From: Microcebus murinus
Lineage: Eukaryota > Chordata > Mammalia > Primates > Cheirogaleidae
NCBI RefSeq assembly: GCF_040939455.1
Contig: NC_134106.1
Coordinates: 46,274,001-46,338,000 of the forward strand
Direction: 5' to 3'
Length of the DNA stretch: 64,000 nt
Shown here: piece by piece, positions 26,251 to 39,180 of the stretch
How the letters are laid out: the number at the start of each line of letters is the position of its first letter
Numbering within the stretch: the first letter of the stretch is position 1
Made by a program: the position numbers and the translations under genes
Notes under the pieces: model-generated
Seen by the model: the letters and a program-made list of their open reading frames with translations, nothing else
Told to the model about the DNA's origin: nothing
The model's database searches: none

Positions 26251-29200
26251 ACTCCCAGGGCACCAAATCAGTTTTATAAAGAAGCCATTTATTATTCTAG
26301 ATATAGAGGGCACTTGAGGTAGGGATAATGTTAATGATGAAGTCTCTAAATGGAATAAGGAACCATTCTTTCTCTATTCCTGTTGGAAACCTCAGAAAAC
26401 TATAATAGAGACATACAGTGTTGAGAGTGTCAGATGAGGTGAGTATCTCTAGACTCCAGGTTAGAGAAGTACCAAAGAAGACCTGGTGCTATAGAAGATG
26501 CTACTACCTGGTGCTACTGCCTGGGAGCCTCTGATTCAGCCACATGGGACACACAATTCACAGCTGGCTGGACAACTGCTAAAATGCATTCTTAATGGAA
26601 AAACTGTTCCTACTCCTAGTTTGGGAATCCAACCACCTCAGTATCCTTTTTCTTCCCACAGGGACTCTCCCCACCCCAAGGCCATATTCCTTCTAGATAA
26701 ATGTTCTTGAGGAGATGGACTGACCTTGGTCTGGTCCTTACACACTCACTTGTATTCACAGTCAAAATGCTGTGCATCTGGGGAAGTGTTGGTTTGTGGA
26801 CTGCAAGAAACAGAAGGGAAAGAGACCAGGAGCAAAGGCATGGGCCAGATGGCAACGCCAACTGCTCTCAAGGAGTTGTGTTTTTTAATAACTCAGCTTA
26901 CTGCAAACACAACTAATTAAGCCAGTTATTCTGATTTATGCTACTATAGGCAGAAGTAAAGTACACTTACATTCCACTTTTGATGGCATTTAAAAGGTCA
27001 GAATATCTGAGTTGCAGATTTTTGTTCATAGCAGCCTGGTCTGTTGAACCACTCTTGAGAATTCAAATTAACCAAGCTCATTAATTCAGTATCTCTTCTC
27101 TTTCCCGAGATAGCAAGTGCCAATTCACCCATCCACCCAAACAGAATAATACAGCCCTGAAAGGCGAGTCATTAGTCACATCTGCAGATGATGGATTGCA
27201 TGCGATTTAAGAGGAAAGTGAGGTAAGAGTTTACAGTAAGGAAGAGAGAATGAAAATAGCAGACAAAGGCAATTAAGAGACACCAGTTTGTGAAGGGGAC
27301 ATGGTGAAGAATTTAAAAGACTCTGTCTGTTTGCATGTTGTTAATGGTCTTATGTTGATTGGCAGGGCAGGCCTCTTCATTGTTATAAAAGCCAACCAGA
27401 ATTGCTTGGTTATGGAGTCGTAGGGGAAACCGGCTGAATTTAGCTGCTTATTTTACATATGAGGACACTTATGAAGACAGTACATTTATAATTATGATCA
27501 ATTTGAGGTCTAGGAATAAACATTATCCAGGTGGTTTGCCATGAATAGCTCCCCCAGTATAGTGACTTTCATGAGAAACGGTTTGGAACCAAGCTCTTCA
27601 AAATCTGGGGAAGAACAGGCTTGAAAATTGCTTATTTTTATAGTATCTCTTTAGCACTTAAATGTAGATCAAGTCTTCAGTCATTCCTACCCTAAAACCG
27701 TGTGCCATGTGGTTTTTCATCCTTACTTTCTTTGGCTTTTTTCCTGTTGCAGTCTCAAAATTGCCCACTTTTGGGTTTATTGGCCAGGTACCTAAATCTA
27801 TCTTTGATGGAAACATTTTTACCAGACTACATACAGCCAGGTATACAATAGTTATTCATTTAAAAAGGAGAATTGGGTGGGTACTATTTATTATACCTAT
27901 CCACAAAGCTTATCATGTTATTTTTACATTTATGAGTGTCTCTGTGGAATTTTACCTGTATGTTAAGATAATGTGTAGATACTTATGTTGGCATATAGCA
28001 TCCAAGATTTATGACCTGTTAAGGACCATTGTTCTAAATTTTCTCTGTACTTATGTACGTGGTTAGGAACCTATCAGGGTTGCAGCAATTCATCTGGCAA
28101 TATCAGAATAGAACGCATCTCCCTTGAAGCACAACAGTGATGAGTGTGAACATCTCTTGGCAAACAGGGAGCTAAAGAAGCTATGGTGAAAGTGACTTGG
28201 GATTTGTACAGTTTTAAAATCTGTTGATAGTAGGTTTCTTTTGCTTGGGCAGGCCTTAGATGGCAGCCTACAAATGGACTGACCACGTGTGAAACATGTG
28301 CATCCAGTGTCTGGTCTCTTACGTATTTTCCCACGTTGTTTAGTGGGATAGTGCTCTGGAACATCAGAGTGGAATTTCACTTTCTACTCCACTCTAGAGT
28401 GGATTTTCTCAAGTCTCTTTACTATCTGGGCACCAGATGGGAGAGTATGTCTTATCAACCAAAGTTTAGAGGAGAGTAAGCTAATGGCAAGGCAGTGGCA
28501 CCAGGCTCTTTGTGTGTTTTAGTTCCAGGGTAACAGTAACTGAAGGGAAGGGCAAAATCTATAGCAATTTCATTATAAATTATTGCCTTGACTAATCAGG
28601 CAGCCATGCATTCTCAAGAATGTCAGGGATAATAGAGATTTATTACAACAAATTAAAGGCTAATCAGAGTGTGTCCTGAGATAAACAACATAGTAAAACA
28701 AACATAAATGGCAGTACAGGGAAGCATGAGCTAATAAGATTCATGGATGTGGGTGGAGTAGGACACCAGTTCTGCTCATATTTCACTTGCTTTGTATCAA
28801 TTTCTGCACTGTTTGATGTGTAGATGAGAGATTGAGAATAAACATATACTCATTTGTTCAACATGGGTATGGCATGGTGATAGATACTGTGTGAAGTGGA
28901 GCAGAAAAGTGAGCCACAGGCTCTTCCTGCCAGGAATTCATGGTCTGACATGTCCATGGGAGGAAGTAAGGAGGGACGCAGGTGTGCAGTTAAGAAGCAA
29001 ATGAGCATAACTAAGGGCCTTCATGGGCCTGGGGGATGGCTCACAGGTAGCCATATCAGGGCTGTCTTCTCAAAGGAGGTGCGTTATGAGGTTGGTTGCT
29101 GAGCAGTGGTTGGATTTAGATAGGCTGGCAGGAGCGGTGGGGTTGTTGGGGAGGAAAGGCGTAGAAGTGGAAATGAGCAAATTGTGTTAAAGGAACAGTG

Positions 29201-29489
29201 AAGAGATGAGTAGGTCTGTGCTAAGATCTTTGTTAGGTTCTGAGAGATAATTTTGGAAAGTGGATTAGGGCCAGATAACACAGGGTGTGAAATACTATCC
29301 AAGGGTGTTTCCTAATAGCAACATTAGTTTCTTGTACATGGAGGAATGTAAAATGTTCTTCATTCTTTAGACCGTGTAATTAAGTGGAAAAGGAAAGCTG
29401 GTTCCTTAGCATTTAAAAAAAATCTCTTGTTGAGATTTTATAACGCAGTTTAATTCTAATAGTTTCTTTTTTTTATTTCTTAAGTGTCT
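26251..29489. other. Intron 2, no gene recognised
   Basis: Unique-looking. The open frame at 27707-28066 is not a recognisable protein. 28830-29060 resembles the decayed 'life-size LINE/L2-like' pattern (tgccaggaattcatggtctga) but was not assigned. Confidence 0.4.
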
Positions 29490-29860
29490 TAGTTGGTTTT
29501 GTGTTGCTATAACCACAGACTGATTTATAATGAGTAAAACTGTATTTTGCTCACAGTTCTGGAGGCCAGAAAGTCCAAGAGCATGGCATTGGCATCTGGC
29601 AAGGGCCTTCATGCTGATCATCCATCTTCCATGATGGAAGGTGGAAGGGCAAGAGGGCGTGAGAGAGCCAGAAGGAGGTGGCCAAACTTGGTTTTACAAT
29701 AAGACTGCTCTCTTGATAACCACCCAGAGATGACAACATTAATCCACTGTCCTTATGACCTAATCGCCTCTTACCAGGCCCCACCTCCCAACACTGTTGC
29801 ATTGTGGGTAATTACGTTTCCAACTTTGGGGAACACATTCAAAACCCATAGCAATAAGGG
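29490..29860 (-). mobile_element. MaLR-like LTR, reverse orientation
   Basis: Plus strand reads 'gtcttagttggttttgtgttgctataacc', 'ttgctcacagttctggaggccagaaagtcc', 'gtccttatgacctaatcgcctcttaccaggccccacctcccaac', and ends 'cattcaaaacccatagca'. On the minus strand the element begins tgctatgg, the expected LTR start. Same family as 45310-45690. Confidence 0.7.
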
Positions 29861-32800
29861 TTCCCTAACTAAGAGGTTTTACAATGATTAGTGCTTGCAG
29901 GCTATATGTACCCAGATTTATGCCATGATTTAATCCTTTTTCTTTTATTTTTCTATATCAAAGGTTAAGCTGAGTTACTGTTCTTTAGTGGAGGAGTTTT
30001 GCAATGAGACAATCATCAGTTAGTAAAATCCATCTTCTGACTAATGATCTTCTGAATCAATAATAAAGATGTTGCAAGATTTTTGGGGGAAAATATGGCC
30101 TCATTGCCTGGAAGGCAGAAATATTCTGCTAAGTGAAAATCAATAAACTAATTCTGTAAAACAGTAAAGGTAGAAAAATGATCTTGGAACCTGTTGACCT
30201 CTAGTGTGGTAAAATTAAATTAGCTTTTAAATTTCATTCATTTTGATGTTTTTCCATTTTAGTATTTTGATCTTATTTTAGCTTGCTGTGTTCTATAGTA
30301 AGTCTCAGATGACTTTTAAACGTGCTCCATTGAGCCCTAGAGGGTCTGTGGAACCTCAGTGGGACTGGTGGGGATTTGTAGGGAGGAGTAGGCAGGCTCC
30401 GCCACCCCATTCATTCCCACCGTAGACACCCTTTAGCTGGAGCAACTCTACCTTTAACTGTTTTGTTTGCTCCCACTTCTGCTTAAGCTCTTATTTGAAC
30501 AAAGTAATCTTTACAAAGTTTGTAAACCTATGGTCTAACCCAGCGACACCAAAAGCAGCAAACATTTTGGGCACACCAGCCGGATTTCTGGACCAGTAAG
30601 TGCAAGTTCCCAGATAACACCATTTCTTGATTCTCCTCATCACTAAGTGTGTGTACCTGATCTCAGCTGGGATGATTGGTATGTTGTAAAAATATACAAT
30701 CAAGTAAATTTATAGACATGCGGCTTTTATTTTTCAGAGATAGACATATAAACTGGTGTTTCTTTGAAAGCTTTCACCTTCCAGCTTCTCCTCCTTAGTA
30801 TCTACCATCTGTTCTTTATTTTGTGATGCCTTCTGAGGTGAGAGAGGAACTAAAATAAAAATCCTTTACAGGAAACCAAGCTTTTGCTAACCTCTACCTA
30901 TAGCTGCTGAGGTGCTGATAATATTGCATAGTCTTTAGGGGAAGTAATAAACTTTTCTTAAGAAACATAACTTTACGTTTGAATCTACCAACACTTAGCC
31001 TTTTTCTGTTTGAACCCCCTCTCTTCCTTTATTCCCTGTGGAACTATTTGGGCAGAATTTATGGTTTAATGGCTTAGTTAGATAAATGGGACCTTTATTG
31101 TAATATCAGTGGGTTGCCATTCAAAAAGGCTGAATTTGAGTTTTAGGGAATAGGTTTTTTTTTCTTTATTTTTCTTTTTTAGTGTTAGCTTTTTATAGTA
31201 TTCAGCATACTAAATTTTCTTAGCCCAGAAAAACTAAGCTACATTTTTTTTTCATTTTGTCTGCAAAATGAAGTTTTGTTCTAGCACAGTCTCCCCCTAC
31301 TACCTCATTTGCACACATCTGAACATATGTATCAGCCAGCACTGACTGGGGTAACTCTCTGAAGATATTGTTCTACTGCAGCAGAGTGTTTTGAAATAGT
31401 GTATGTTACAACACAGGATCCTTTACTCCCCGTAGTGACAGCTTCTAGAATCCTGCATTAATGCCAATCAAGAAGTGCCTGGTTTGGAGAGCAGAGTCTT
31501 GGGAGAATTTATTGGGTACATGATGCACCACTTGCCACGGGGGCAAGCAGTGTCTTGGGCCCAGCTTGACCCAGAGAGAGAAGCTTTTACAGTGATTTTA
31601 TAGACTTCCAAATGGTAATTATTTTCGAGCTTCCCCTTGCTCTTCCTTCAGGTTCTCCTAACACATATGATAAAGTGGAAGTGGGCAAAGGGAACTATTA
31701 GGAGAGCTGGCAGCCTTGGCTTTTTGTCTTAGGATGTTTCATCCCGTCAGCTTATAAATTCTTGGCACTTCGTGGTCTTTAGCATCCACTTGTAAATACT
31801 AAAGAAAACAGAATTTCCTTGGTACCACATATCAAACCTTGAACACCTTCCATTTATAATCCAAATAATGGGAAACAGGCATTCTTCACCTTTCTCAAAG
31901 ATATCTTTGTGCACATAGGCCATGGTCTGGTCTAACTCAGGCAGCCAGAAAGGAAAGAAAGGAATCTTGTGGTCATTCTGCCAAAGTCTGGCCATTCTAA
32001 GCCATCCTGATCTGAAGTCCTGGTGGTAGACTTGAATTTGCTGTCTGAGTACATATCCCAGTCTTCTCTAATATTCAATCTTGATATGATAATTTATATC
32101 ATAGCTCACTAGTACAGATGGCTGTGGTACAGTGATTTCACAGAAAGTAAATAGAATGCTAATTTGTTGAACGCAACCTATTTGAAAGTAAACATTCTTG
32201 CTGAGTCTCATGTGACTTCTTTTCTGTGCTCCTTATAAAGAAATTAAAACAAACAGACAAATAAAACCCTAGTTTCTTACATGAAGATTAATTTAGGCCT
32301 GGATGATATTTGGGAAAAATAACAGAGATGCAAATAGAAGTCTGTTCTTTTTATTTCTTTTTCTTTCAGTACTAAATGTTGACTTGTAAACAAAACTCCC
32401 TGATGAGTAGTATACATGAAAAAAGCCTTTTTTGGGTGTTTGTTTAATATTTTTATTTTGGGCAAATCTTTTAATCTATAGTGGACTATAATAAGCTAAC
32501 TGCTATTGGAACTTGGGAGAATTTGTCATTTCTGTTTTAATTAGTTTAAGACCTGCATGGACCTAAACTAGGTCATGATTTTGTCTTTGCAGAGATGCCA
32601 AAATACAAGGTAAGGGAAGACCAGAGCAATCATTTGTTGAAATGGTTATTTATTCATTTATCTTTTATTGAGCTATTATTATGTACTAGTAGCCCAGTGC
32701 TCACCTCTTACTCCACAGTTGGATTTCTGCTTTATAGATCATGGATTCAGGCATAACACTGGACCTTATATTTGTGACTTCCAGACTTGCCCTTGACTTC

Positions 32801-33235
32801 TGTTGTCATCATCATAGCTTGGAGGTGTTAGAATATGGACCTTAAAATCCATGGAGATCTAGAACTTGAGCAAAGCCTGGAATGTTTTGGAGGTTGTTTT
32901 GGGGGTATATCCTAGTCCTCACTGGAGCTGACTCTTGCCTAACATTGTCTAAGGAAAAGCAACAACAAAAGCTGGTGTGGGGCAGAATGGTAAGGCATGG
33001 TGGTTTGAAACACTGAGTGTGTGCTCTTTGAACGTGGCCGTCAGCAAAGGCACATTTCTTTGCCTGTAAAGAATCTATGTACTACATGAAGAGTTGCAAC
33101 TAGTGTTCCAAAGGCCGAGTCCATTCGCAATCGTGTTTTATTTGGCCCACACAGTGTTGTAATTGGAAAAGTGATACACAAATGTGTCTGGTTTCTTTTG
33201 ATAAACAGGTCTTCAGACACTGACCCTGCATCTCC
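29861..33235. other. Intron 2, no gene recognised
   Basis: AT-rich unique-looking DNA. The stretch 31470-31990 could be an old LTR (gagcagagtcttgggagaatttattgggtacatgatg) but I could not assign it. No exon seen. Confidence 0.4.
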
Positions 33236-33850
33236 ATATGGCAGTAGTTAGTGGACACAGAGCAGTGGCTGCCTCTTTAGTGGAGATGTTATAACCATAA
33301 CATTGCTATGTAACAAACCATTTCAACACCTAGTGTTGTAAAATAGCAACCCTTTCATTATGCTATGGATTCTGTGGGCCATTATGCTATTTGTAAAAGA
33401 CACAACAGGGATTATCTGTTTGTACTCTGCAATGTCTGTGGCCTCCACTGTGGAGACTAAAATTCTGAGGCCTGGAGTCATCTGGATGCATCTTTACTAA
33501 CATATCATGTGCCCAGGCTGGGATGGCTTGGAGCTCCTTGTGGACACCCTCCAAATCTTTGTGCAGATTCTAGGATTTCCATGTAGTCTTTCTGTGTGTC
33601 TTCTGCAACATGGCAGCCTCAGAATAGTGGGGGTTCCTACATGGTGGTTTAATGATCCAAGGACAAGGCAAAAGCCACCTGCCTTTACTTAGTCTCAATG
33701 ATACTGTGCCACTGTCTTGTACTCTATTGGTTGAGGCAGACACAAGCCCACCAAGATGCCAGAAGAAGGGTCATAGACTACCCCTGTTGATGAGCTGAGT
33801 GTCAAGGAATGGCGGCTGTGTTTTAAAACCACTGAAGGGGTCAAGCGTGT
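33236..33850 (-). mobile_element. MaLR-type LTR, reverse orientation
   Basis: Plus strand shows landmarks of a reversed mammalian MaLR LTR: 'cattatgctatggattctgtgggcc', 'acaacagggattatctgtttgtactctgcaatgtctgtggcctccactgtggagac', 'cttctgcaacatggcagcc', 'gtactctattggttgaggcagacacaagcccacc' and 'gttgatgagctgagtgtcaaggaa'. It is a solo LTR with no internal genes. The subfamily is not asserted. Confidence 0.75.
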
Positions 33851-34639
33851 TTCCATGTGCTGTAGTCTACACCACTCCCTGTTACACTGCGTCCAGGCTC
33901 CTTTACCAGTTTCTGTTATCTGACTGTCCCCAAGGGCATGTGAATTAGGGATCACTGTCCTTCCTTAGTATTTCCAATTTTAGATAAAAATTCTAGTTAG
34001 GGTTTATCTTTTGTTGGAATTCATGAGGATAAATCTGAGCGTTCCCTTTGGGGAAAAGAGTGTCAGTCACATAGACACAGAGTGCAAACTCTCTTTAGGA
34101 AGCTCTGTATGATTTTTGGCTGGAGGAGATAATCCACTGAGGTATGAGTCATGCTTGCTTTGGTCATATCCTGTATTTGCACTAGCAGAAATGTGTTCTC
34201 TTATTCATATATTCATTTCTTTCTTATTCTTGGGTATGTGCATTTCCTCCTGGATTTCCTTATTCTGGGTAATATGGGCTAGGTCATTTACTTGAGTATT
34301 ATTTTAAAAACATCCTGTGGGTGTTGGCGTTATCACTATCATTGTCAATGATGAAGTCTTATTTAGTGCTGCTGCACTTCTAAGAAAGAAATAAAGCTAT
34401 CATTTTTTAAATCTAAGGAAAAGTATCTCAAATTAGTATTATTAATATAGTCTTCATTTTCACCAAACTCTCATCTTCCAGTGAAGGTATCACAATTTCA
34501 CCAGTTGGAATACTGCATATTATCCCAGATTCTTCCTTGCCCATCGTCCCAGAATGTCAACATATTTGGGCTATTTATTCTCCTAAATGCCTGTCTGTCC
34601 CTGCTGTTACTCAGTTTCTCAGACCCACATACTTTCTCA
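33851..34639. other. Intron 2, nothing recognised
   Basis: Short T-rich segments only. No exon, RNA gene or confident repeat. Confidence 0.4.
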
Positions 34640-35160
34640 CTTGGGACTTCCAGTAGCAGGCCGCCCATCTCTAACACCTTCCCATTCCAAACTGTCTTCT
34701 AAAACCTTCATCAGATCATGCTGATTCTCTGCTAATAAGCCAGCAGTGGCATCTCTGTGCCTCTAAATAAAACTCAGTCTCTTTTTGTATATGGCATAGG
34801 AAGGGCTACAACACCTGGACTCTAAGCTTAGCTGTTAGACCTCATGTCCAGATTGTTCCCATAGCCTACATATTCACATCCTAAGATGCTCTGGTCATAA
34901 CTGGCTACTTGCTTCTGAGTATTTGCTGGGTACACCTAGCCAGATTCCATGCTGGAGGCTTTTGTTGATATGGTTATTCTGTCTTTCCCCTTCTGAGCTA
35001 AATACTTCATCTTTGAGTTTCTGTAGCATCCCATAGTACTTATCCCAGTATAATATTATAGCTTGTTTACTGTCTGTCTTCCCAATTCTAATTCAGATTT
35101 CTTGAATGCAGAAGCCATCTTTTGTCTCCATGTATCAGTGCCTGGAATGAGTAGGACTCC
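34640..35160 (+). repeat. L2 LINE fragment
   Basis: Shows L2-type pieces 'ccttcatcagatcatgctgattctctgc', 'ccccttctgagctaaatacttcatctttgagtttc' and 'cttgtttactgtctgtcttcccaattctaattcagatttcttgaatgcagaagccatc', ending near 'gtgcctggaatgag'. Strongly decayed. Confidence 0.55.
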
Positions 35161-35529
35161 CAAGTGTTAGTGAAATGTCTGACTCACTGAAGCCCACCAG
35201 TGATTCCGATCCAGAATTACTGTTGCTGAACAGCAGTGTTCAGGGTACACTTATAATGGGAGAGAGGACCCTTCAGGTTCATATTTGACAGTGAGAATGT
35301 ACCAAGATGAAACATAAATATATATTAGGGAGGAGAATGATGAAAGATCTTTATCTAAAATCTGTATATCTTGATGATGTATTTGTGTATATCACAAGAG
35401 TGAAGAGTCTTAAATACAATCCTCACTGGTAAATGCCAAGAAAAACTTGCCTTTGTGTGTACCTGTGCTTGTGACACATTTCTTAGCACTTGCAGTGAGC
35501 AGCCAGAATTTTCACACCAATTCTATCAG

Positions 35530-35715
35530 AAGCAGCCTGGTATAGTGGGAGGCACATGAGCTTTGGAGCAATGAACACTATGCATAGATTCTGGGTCTAG
35601 TTTCTTCCTAAGCATGTCACTGGAAAAGCTTACTTCACATCTCAAAGCCTCACCTTGTTTAGAAAATGTAGGTAGCAATTAATAGTGGCAGTTGATAAAT
35701 GTTAGGTCCCTTTCT
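35530..35715 (+). repeat. MIR SINE
   Basis: Clear order: 'gcagcctggtatagtgggaggcac', 'gagctttggagcaatgaacac', 'ctgggtctagtttcttcctaagc', 'ctcaaagcctcaccttgtttagaaaatgtagg'. Confidence 0.75.
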
Positions 35716-36799
35716 TCTTCCCGAAGGAAAATAATGTGGACCTGATTTTATATTTGTTTGACAGTTGAATAGCTATCTCCTTCACCTCTTAGCTTCTTAT
35801 TTTGTTATTTTAATATCAGCAACTTAGAAGCTAATTTACCTCATATGTAAGCTAATTATCGTTAACTATATGTAAAGAGGATATAACACAGAATCAAGGA
35901 AATGAGAGGTGAAGAGCTCTCAACTGACTCTAGTATTGGTTAGGGCTCTATACTTTTATATCATTCTGATAGTTTTCAAATGGCCCACCTTGGTCACTAT
36001 TGTTTATAAAAGAAGAAATGACACTTAGATATGCTTTGAGTGTGTCCAGAATTTCTCAATTTCAAGCTTTCTTAGTCCTGGGGCCTCTGTTGACTGCTAT
36101 TAGTGTATTATGTCCATATTTCACATTTTTCTGTATTACATTTCACACCTTATAAATACAGGTTTCGATGGCTATGTTGGCAAGGCAGTAGTGTTACAAT
36201 TGGGATCTACGATCTTGTTTTATAGAGAGTTTAGATTTGTCTATAATCAGGAGCAGTTTCTTTGCGTTACCAAGAGTTGAAGATAAAATTACTTATGTTT
36301 CAAACAAAGAGTTGTTCTAAGAACTGCCTTTTTCTAAGAGATTGGAGGCAGAGAAGAGATAGATGACTTCTGCTTGAATCCCCAGACTCTAGGATGTAGG
36401 CCAAGCCAGGAGTGAACTGCCTTTTAAAATTTTTATTATTGTGCACTCTAGGAACCCCTTGAAAAGAGACTAATGCACTTTTAATGACTGGATATTAAAG
36501 AGTATTTATTTCAAGTATAAAAAGTTGCTGTTTAAGTGATTTTCTTTTCTCCCTTGTCTCAACTCAGGCATAAAAGGAGCAAAGTCTAATAACTGGAAAT
36601 AGAATAACCAAAAATAGTCCCTCTCATAAATGTGACCTGATCGTAGATGGTACGGCTTTGGTGGGGCCAATAAAGCTGGACAGACAGGGGACTGGGCTTG
36701 GCTGATAGTAGGTGGTGATCTTGAACTGTGCTGAGACAAGACTATATGGATAAGCACAGTCTCTTTCTAGGGAGAAAGTTGACATTAGTATATATGTTA
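35716..36799. other. Intron 2, nothing recognised
   Basis: No exon or confident repeat. Antisense open frames around 36506-36872 have no family resemblance. Confidence 0.4.
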
Positions 36800-37035
36800 A
36801 GAGTGCAGACTCTGGGGCTGGACAGGGTTTGAGTCCTGGCTTCTCCACTTGGTACTTACATGACCTTAACAATTCATGTAACCTCTTTGGGCCTCAGTTT
36901 TCTCATGTGTAAGAAGAGGATGGCAGTATTTCCTACCTCAGAGAGAGGTTGTGAGTAGTAGGACAGGCAATGTATGTAAAGCATATAGATTTATACTTGC
37001 ACATACTAAATGCTGCATAAATAAATGTCTAAGCT
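36800..37035 (+). repeat. MIR SINE, near full length
   Basis: One of the best-preserved MIRs in the window: 'aagagtgcagactctggggctggacagggtttgagtcctggcttctccacttgg', 'ctctttgggcctcagttttctcatgtgtaagaagaggatgg', 'cctcagagagaggttgtgag', ending 'actaaatgctgcataaataaatg'. Confidence 0.88.
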
Positions 37036-37189
37036 GAATTATTAGGATTTTCCATTGATTGCCACACTACTTGGAAAGTGTGGGTGAAGATCAATGGTAA
37101 CAGATGTGAAAGATAATTAGGATGCTAATTATCTAGTGTATTAATTTTGTGGTTTACATTTAGGTATATGATCCCTTTTGAGTTAATAT

Positions 37190-38400
37190 TTGTGAAATAT
37201 GTAAGGTCAGTGTCTATGATAATTTTGGGGGGTGAGGGGAGCAGGTGGACATCCAGTTATCCCAGTACCATTTGTTGAAAGGATTATTCTTTCTTTATTT
37301 TTTTTTTTTTTGAAGAGGAAATGAAGTCAGAATCTTTCTTTATTGAGTTGACTTCTTTGTTAAAGGTCAATTGACTATATTTGTGTGGGTCTATTTCTGA
37401 GCTCTGTATTCTGTTTCATTGACGTATTTGTCTGTTTTTTTTACCAATTCCATACTGTCTTGATTACTGTAGTTTGGAGTAATTATAGAAACTGGGCTGT
37501 ATGAGTCCTCCAAATTTGTTCTTCAGTATTGTGTTGGCTACTCTGGATCTTTTGTCTTCTCACCTAAACTGTAGAATCAATTTGTTGATGTGAAAGTTTG
37601 CTGGTATTTTGGTTGGGATTCCATTGAATCTATAGGAAGAATTGCTATCGTAACAATATTGAGTCTTCCAGTCCATGAGCACAGAATATCTTTCTGTTTA
37701 TTTAGATCATCTTTGATTTGTTTCATCAGTGTTGTAGTTTTTCACATATAGACCTGTTTTGTTAGATTTGTACCTAAGTATTTAAAATCTTTTTTTGTAT
37801 GTGCTATTGTAAATAGACATTTACAATAAAGTTTTAAAAATTTGAATTTTTTAAAATTTCAAATTCCACTTATTTATTTGCTAGTATATATTGCTATATA
37901 TTAACCTTGTATCCTCTGATCTTGCTATGCTTGCTTACTAGTTTCAGTTCCAAAAGTTTTTTTTTTATTGTTGTTTGCTTATTTTGTCAATTCTTGAGGA
38001 TTTTCTATACAGACAAGTCATGTCATTTGCCAGTAAAGACAGCGTTATTTTTTTCTTTGCATGTGGATACTCTTTATGTCCTTTTCTTATCTTGTTAATA
38101 GTAGCTAGGACTGCTTGCGTGATGTTGAATAGGAATGGTGAGAGAGGACATTCTTGACTTACTCTGAATCTTAGGGGGAAAGTGTACAGTTTTTCACTAT
38201 TAAATATGATGTTAACTGTAGGTTTTTTGTAGAGTTTTTTCATCAAGTTGAGGAGATTCCTCTCTGTTCCCAGTTTCATGAGAATTTTTATCAAGACTGG
38301 GTGTTGGATTTTGTTAAATGCTTTTTCTATAGCAATTGATACTATGATTTTCTTCTTTGGAATATATTGTCTTTGAACTTCGTCCCTTTTTTAAAAAACT
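37190..38400 (-). mobile_element. L1 ORF2 interior fragment, reverse strand
   Basis: Plus strand carries reversed ORF2 landmarks: 'catccagttatcccagtaccatttgttgaaaggattattctttc' (37231 on), 'ccattgaatctataggaag', 'gttgaataggaatggtgagagaggacattcttgac' and 'gggtgttggattttgttaaatgc'. Translated on the minus strand, 37965-38294 still shows a reverse-transcriptase stretch with a decayed active site (ANDM in place of ADDM). An A/T insertion at 37300-37312 and frame breaks mark it as dead. Confidence 0.88.
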
Positions 38401-38429
38401 CAATCACATGTTCATTAATCTTGTGCAGG

Positions 38430-39180
38430 TAGTTATGCTTTGTATTTTATTTTTATTGCTGTGTAGTATAGGTTGGTAAACTATGGTCAACAGGTCATGT
38501 CTAGCCTTTTGCCTGTTTTTATATGACTTGCAAACTGAGAATGCTTTTCACATTTTAAAATGGTTGAAAAAGATCTAAATAAAAATAATATTTTGCAACA
38601 CGAAAATTATGACATTTAAATTTCATTGTTCATAAAATAAAGGGTACTTGGAACATAGGATCATTCACTTATGTATTGTCTATTGCTGCTTTTGCACAAT
38701 TGCAGTGTAGAGTAGTTGCAACAGAGATCATAGGCTTTCAAAGCCTAAAATATTTACTGGCTGGCCCTTTATGCTGACCTGTGCTGTATAGTATTCCGTT
38801 GTATGAGTATCCCACAAAATGTGTATTCATTCTACTACTGATGGGCTGAACAGTGTTACTGGTTATTGGCAATTGTGAAAAAAAACTGCCATGAACATTT
38901 TTCTGTGTGTTTACTTCCGCATCTAAGCATGCATATCTTGAAGTGGCACTGCTGAGTCATAGCAATGTGTCTATCTTCAGCTTTGCTAGATAATGCCACG
39001 TATTTCAGAGTAGATATTTCAAGTTACATTCCCACTAACAGTGGCTGAAACCCCTTATTGCTCCAGGTGCTCACCAAGAATCACTATTACATAACCTACA
39101 AATTTTTGCCAATGTGATCAGTGTAATCCAGTATTTCGTTTAGGTTTTAATTTGTTCCTTCCTGACCACCACTGAAGCCT
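38430..39180 (-). mobile_element. Second L1 fragment (3' part), reverse strand, interrupted
   Basis: Contains 'ttttattgctgtgtagtat' (38451-38469), resuming after an insertion at 38787 with 'tagtattccgttgtatgagtatccc', 'attctactactgatgggctgaac', 'ttggcaattgtgaaaaaaaactgccatgaac' and 'ttacattcccactaacagtgg'. These are the reversed ORF2 3' end blocks. It covers a different L1 portion from the fragment on its left, so it is a separate insertion. Confidence 0.8.
38470..38786 (-). mobile_element. hAT-like MITE inserted in the L1 fragment
   Basis: Has the landmarks 'ggttggtaaactatggtcaacaggtcatgtctagcc', 'aaaatggttgaaaaagatc', 'gtattgtctattgctgcttttgc' and 'gcctaaaatatttactggctggcccttt'. The L1 text 'tgctgtgtagtat' (38457-38469) recurs as 'tgctgtatagtat' (38782-38794) right after it, so the host target was duplicated. 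The last 8 bases fit a hAT-type duplication. The same family occurs at 46745-46945 in the other orientation. Confidence 0.75.

Noticed and set aside
27707..28066. Open frame of about 120 codons with hydrophobic stretches
   Set aside because: AT-rich DNA commonly gives Phe/Ile/Leu-rich frames. No family resemblance or exon signals.
37965..38294. Possible independent reverse transcriptase gene
   Set aside because: It is the decayed interior of an old L1 ORF2 with a damaged active site and continuing L1 sequence on both sides.
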